The notes under the pieces are model-generated. The model was not told the DNA's origin. It saw nothing but the letters and a program-made list of their open reading frames with translations, and did not search any database. 7,326 nt of DNA from Gemmatimonadota bacterium (GTDB lineage: Bacteria > Latescibacterota > UBA2968 > UBA8231): the NCBI GenBank assembly GCA_026706165.1, contig JAPOZF010000147.1, positions 1 through 7,326 on the forward strand, read 5' to 3'. Shown here in pieces: positions 6,387-7,326 of the stretch (position 1 is the first letter of the stretch; every line of letters starts with the position of its first letter). The position numbers and the translations under genes were made by a program.

Positions 6387-6427
6387 CGGCCGCTTCCGCG
6401 GGGCTCCGGGAGCCCGGACAGCGGCCG
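6387..6427 (+). terminator. Nested hairpin between barrel gene and ferritin (terminator or leader structure)
   Basis: An outer perfect 8-bp stem, CGGCCGCT at 6387-6394 with AGCGGCCG at 6420-6427, encloses an inner perfect 6-bp stem, GGGCTC at 6401-6406 with GAGCCC at 6410-6415, on a CGG loop. It begins 24 bp after the barrel gene's stop and ends 25 bp before the ferritin ATG, 14 bp ahead of its ribosome site. No T-run follows. It could terminate or attenuate upstream transcription, stabilise a processed 3' end, or act in the ferritin leader. Confidence 0.45.
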
Positions 6428-6452
6428 AACACTTGCCTGGAAAGGAACAGGA

Positions 6453-6968
6453 ATGCTCAGCGAAAAGATCCAGCAGGCCCTCAACGACCAGCTCAACTCC
6501 GAGTTCTTCTCCGCCTACACCTACCTGTCGCTGGCCGCCTACTTCGAGGACCTCGAGCTCAACGGTTTCGCCCACTGGATGAAGATCCAGTACCACGAGG
6601 AGCTGATGCACGCGGAGAAGATCTACGCCTTCATCAACGACCGCGACGGCCGCGTGCGCCTGCAGGCCCTGACGGCGCCGCAGATCGAGTGGGACTCCCC
6701 CCTGGAGGCCTTCAAGTTCGCCCTGGAGGCTGAGCGGGCCCTGAGCGACAGGATCTACGAGGTAGTGGACGCCGCCCTCGCCGAGCGCGACCACGCCACC
6801 CACACCTTCATGCAGTGGTTCGTCAACGAGCAGGTCGAGGAGGAGGCCATAGTGCGCCAGATCGTCAGCGACATGGAGCTGATCATCGAGAGCCGCGACG
6901 GCATCTTCCTCATGGACCGGGACCTGGCCGGGAGAAAGGGCCAGTCCGGCCCGCCGGACGACGAATGA
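6453..6968 (+). CDS. ftnA: Bacterial non-heme ferritin (iron storage)
   Basis: The product is a 171-aa cytosolic protein of the FtnA class, known to form 24-subunit shells that oxidise Fe(II) at a ferroxidase centre and store iron as ferric mineral. The ferroxidase ligands fall at exactly the classic positions: E17, E50 and H53 for site A, E94, and Q127 with E130 for the second and third sites. Y24 is also kept. The four-helix pattern is complete, with a C-terminal helix near 130-147 and then a polar tail (GRKGQSGPPDDE) slightly longer than usual. The Q127 and E130 pair and the absence of a haem-ligand methionine argue for ferritin over bacterioferritin. AAGGA at 6442-6446 lies 6 nt before the ATG. 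It follows the barrel gene by 90 bp on the same strand but behind a strong hairpin, so it may be separately transcribed. No Fur-box-like sequence was recognised upstream. Confidence 0.95.
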   Translation: MLSEKIQQALNDQLNSEFFSAYTYLSLAAYFEDLELNGFAHWMKIQYHEELMHAEKIYAFINDRDGRVRLQALTAPQIEWDSPLEAFKFALEAERALSDRIYEVVDAALAERDHATHTFMQWFVNEQVEEEAIVRQIVSDMELIIESRDGIFLMDRDLAGRKGQSGPPDDE

Positions 6969-7006
6969 ACACGGCGGGGGTCCTGCCGGAGAACCCGTGC
7001 CTGCGG

Positions 7007-7032
7007 CCGCTGATTCCGCGTGAATCCGGCGG
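7007..7032 (+). terminator. Weak hairpin after ferritin
   Basis: GATTC at 7012-7016 pairs with GAATC at 7022-7026 over a CGCGT loop. An outer CCGC (7007-7010) and GCGG pair can extend it across a small internal loop. It lies about 40 bp beyond the ferritin stop. There is no T-run. Confidence 0.25.
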
Positions 7033-7106
7033 TTGCCCGAAGGCGCCAACCCGAGTCATGCAGCTCGTTATCCGGGTGAATTCGCCATCGACCTGGTTGC
7101 TGCCGA

Positions 7107-7153
7107 CCGGCTGGCCCCTGCCCCGGGGGCCGCGGCGCCGGGGGGCTAGCCGG
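7107..7153. terminator. Long GC-rich hairpin over the stop codon of the enolase-family gene
   Basis: CCGGCTGGCCCC at 7107-7118 pairs with GGGGCTAGCCGG at 7142-7153, giving 12 bp with one G.U pair. A further inner GCCCC/GGGGC pairing lies in the 23-nt loop. The right arm contains the minus-strand stop codon TAG (7146-7148). Placed between two convergent genes, it is a plausible bidirectional terminator, although no T-run follows on either strand. Confidence 0.42.
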
Positions 7154-7326
7154 AGCGGTACTGCGCGAGCAGCTCGTAGTCCGGCTCCATCCCCAGGCCG
7201 GGGCGGTCGGGCACGGCCACGCAGCCCTCGGCGTCGAGCTTCAGCGGCTCCTTGAAGATGCGGCCCCGCAGCGGGTCGACGGTCTCGCGGTAGAACTCGA
7301 GGATCAGGCCGTTGGCGATCGCCGCC
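7146..7326 (-). CDS. Mandelate racemase/muconate-lactonizing enzyme family protein, C-terminal fragment
   Basis: Only the last 59 codons are inside the window. The gene continues beyond 7326. Reading the minus strand, the end is AIANGLILEFYRE, then DPLRGRIFKEPLKLDAEGCVAVPDRPGLGMEPDYELLAQYRSG and a TAG stop. The NPLR-type loop, the F-K-EPL turn, a strand ending VAVPDRPGLGME and a final 'D-x-x-L-x-x-Y' helix are the normal C-terminal end of enolase-superfamily enzymes, many of which are sugar-acid dehydratases. Catalytic Lys, His and metal-binding residues lie further upstream and cannot be seen, so racemase or dehydratase function and the substrate remain open. The gene is convergent with ferritin, 177 bp away. 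A sugar-acid role would fit the transporter and barrel protein but is inference. Confidence 0.82.
   Translation of the reverse strand, partial: AAIANGLILEFYRETVDPLRGRIFKEPLKLDAEGCVAVPDRPGLGMEPDYELLAQYRSG

Noticed and set aside
4770..7049. A 759-codon minus-strand open frame antisense to the barrel protein and ferritin genes.
   Set aside because: Its composition (Val, Asp, Glu, Leu, Gly in a monotonous pattern) is what GC-rich coding DNA gives on the opposite strand. Both plus-strand genes are strongly supported.
2227..7051. The 11-mer GGGTTGGCGCC near 2227 recurs inverted as GGCGCCAACCC near 7041.
   Set aside because: In a 7-kb GC-rich window several such matches are expected by chance, and the flanks do not extend the match.

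Overview
The window is a GC-rich bacterial stretch (roughly two-thirds G+C, somewhat lower in the first ~950 bases) with six intact protein genes and the 3' end of a seventh. No rRNA, tRNA, CRISPR array, insertion sequence or phage gene is visible. The phylum cannot be fixed from the sequence. Compact genes with clear Shine-Dalgarno sites, a classic 24-mer ferritin and high GC suit a free-living Gram-negative such as a deltaproteobacterium-like lineage. The set of PhyH-type oxygenases, a glycoside-hydrolase-like barrel protein and an enolase-superfamily enzyme recalls gene content I associate with Poribacteria, Planctomycetes and related marine or sediment bacteria. That placement is inference.

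Layout. Bases 1-208 are non-coding, with a hairpin downstream of the first gene. On the minus strand lie a secreted cohesin-like protein (209-817) and, upstream of it, a 12-helix MFS transporter of the sugar-porter/FucP type (948-2117). A 379-bp gap (2118-2496) separates the divergently read transporter and first oxygenase and carries two imperfect direct copies of a ~70-bp element. The first PhyH-family Fe(II)/2-oxoglutarate oxygenase (2497-3681, +) converges on a second, distinct PhyH oxygenase (3803-4591, -) across a GGCCGG-rich hairpin region. The second oxygenase is divergent from a 527-aa glycoside-hydrolase-like barrel protein (4779-6362, +) over a 187-bp shared control region with two hairpins and a sigma-54-like site. 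A ferritin (6453-6968, +) follows on the same strand behind a nested hairpin. At the right edge is the C-terminal end of a mandelate racemase/enolase-superfamily enzyme (7146 to beyond 7326, -), convergent on the ferritin.

How they may work together. A sugar-type transporter, a glycoside-hydrolase-like protein, an enolase-superfamily enzyme (often sugar-acid dehydratases) and two small-molecule hydroxylases look like a catabolic or modification cassette for an unusual carbohydrate or other small organic substrate. Ferritin could buffer iron for the two iron oxygenases or could simply be a neighbour. No substrate can be read from the sequence. The joint function is a hypothesis from adjacency.
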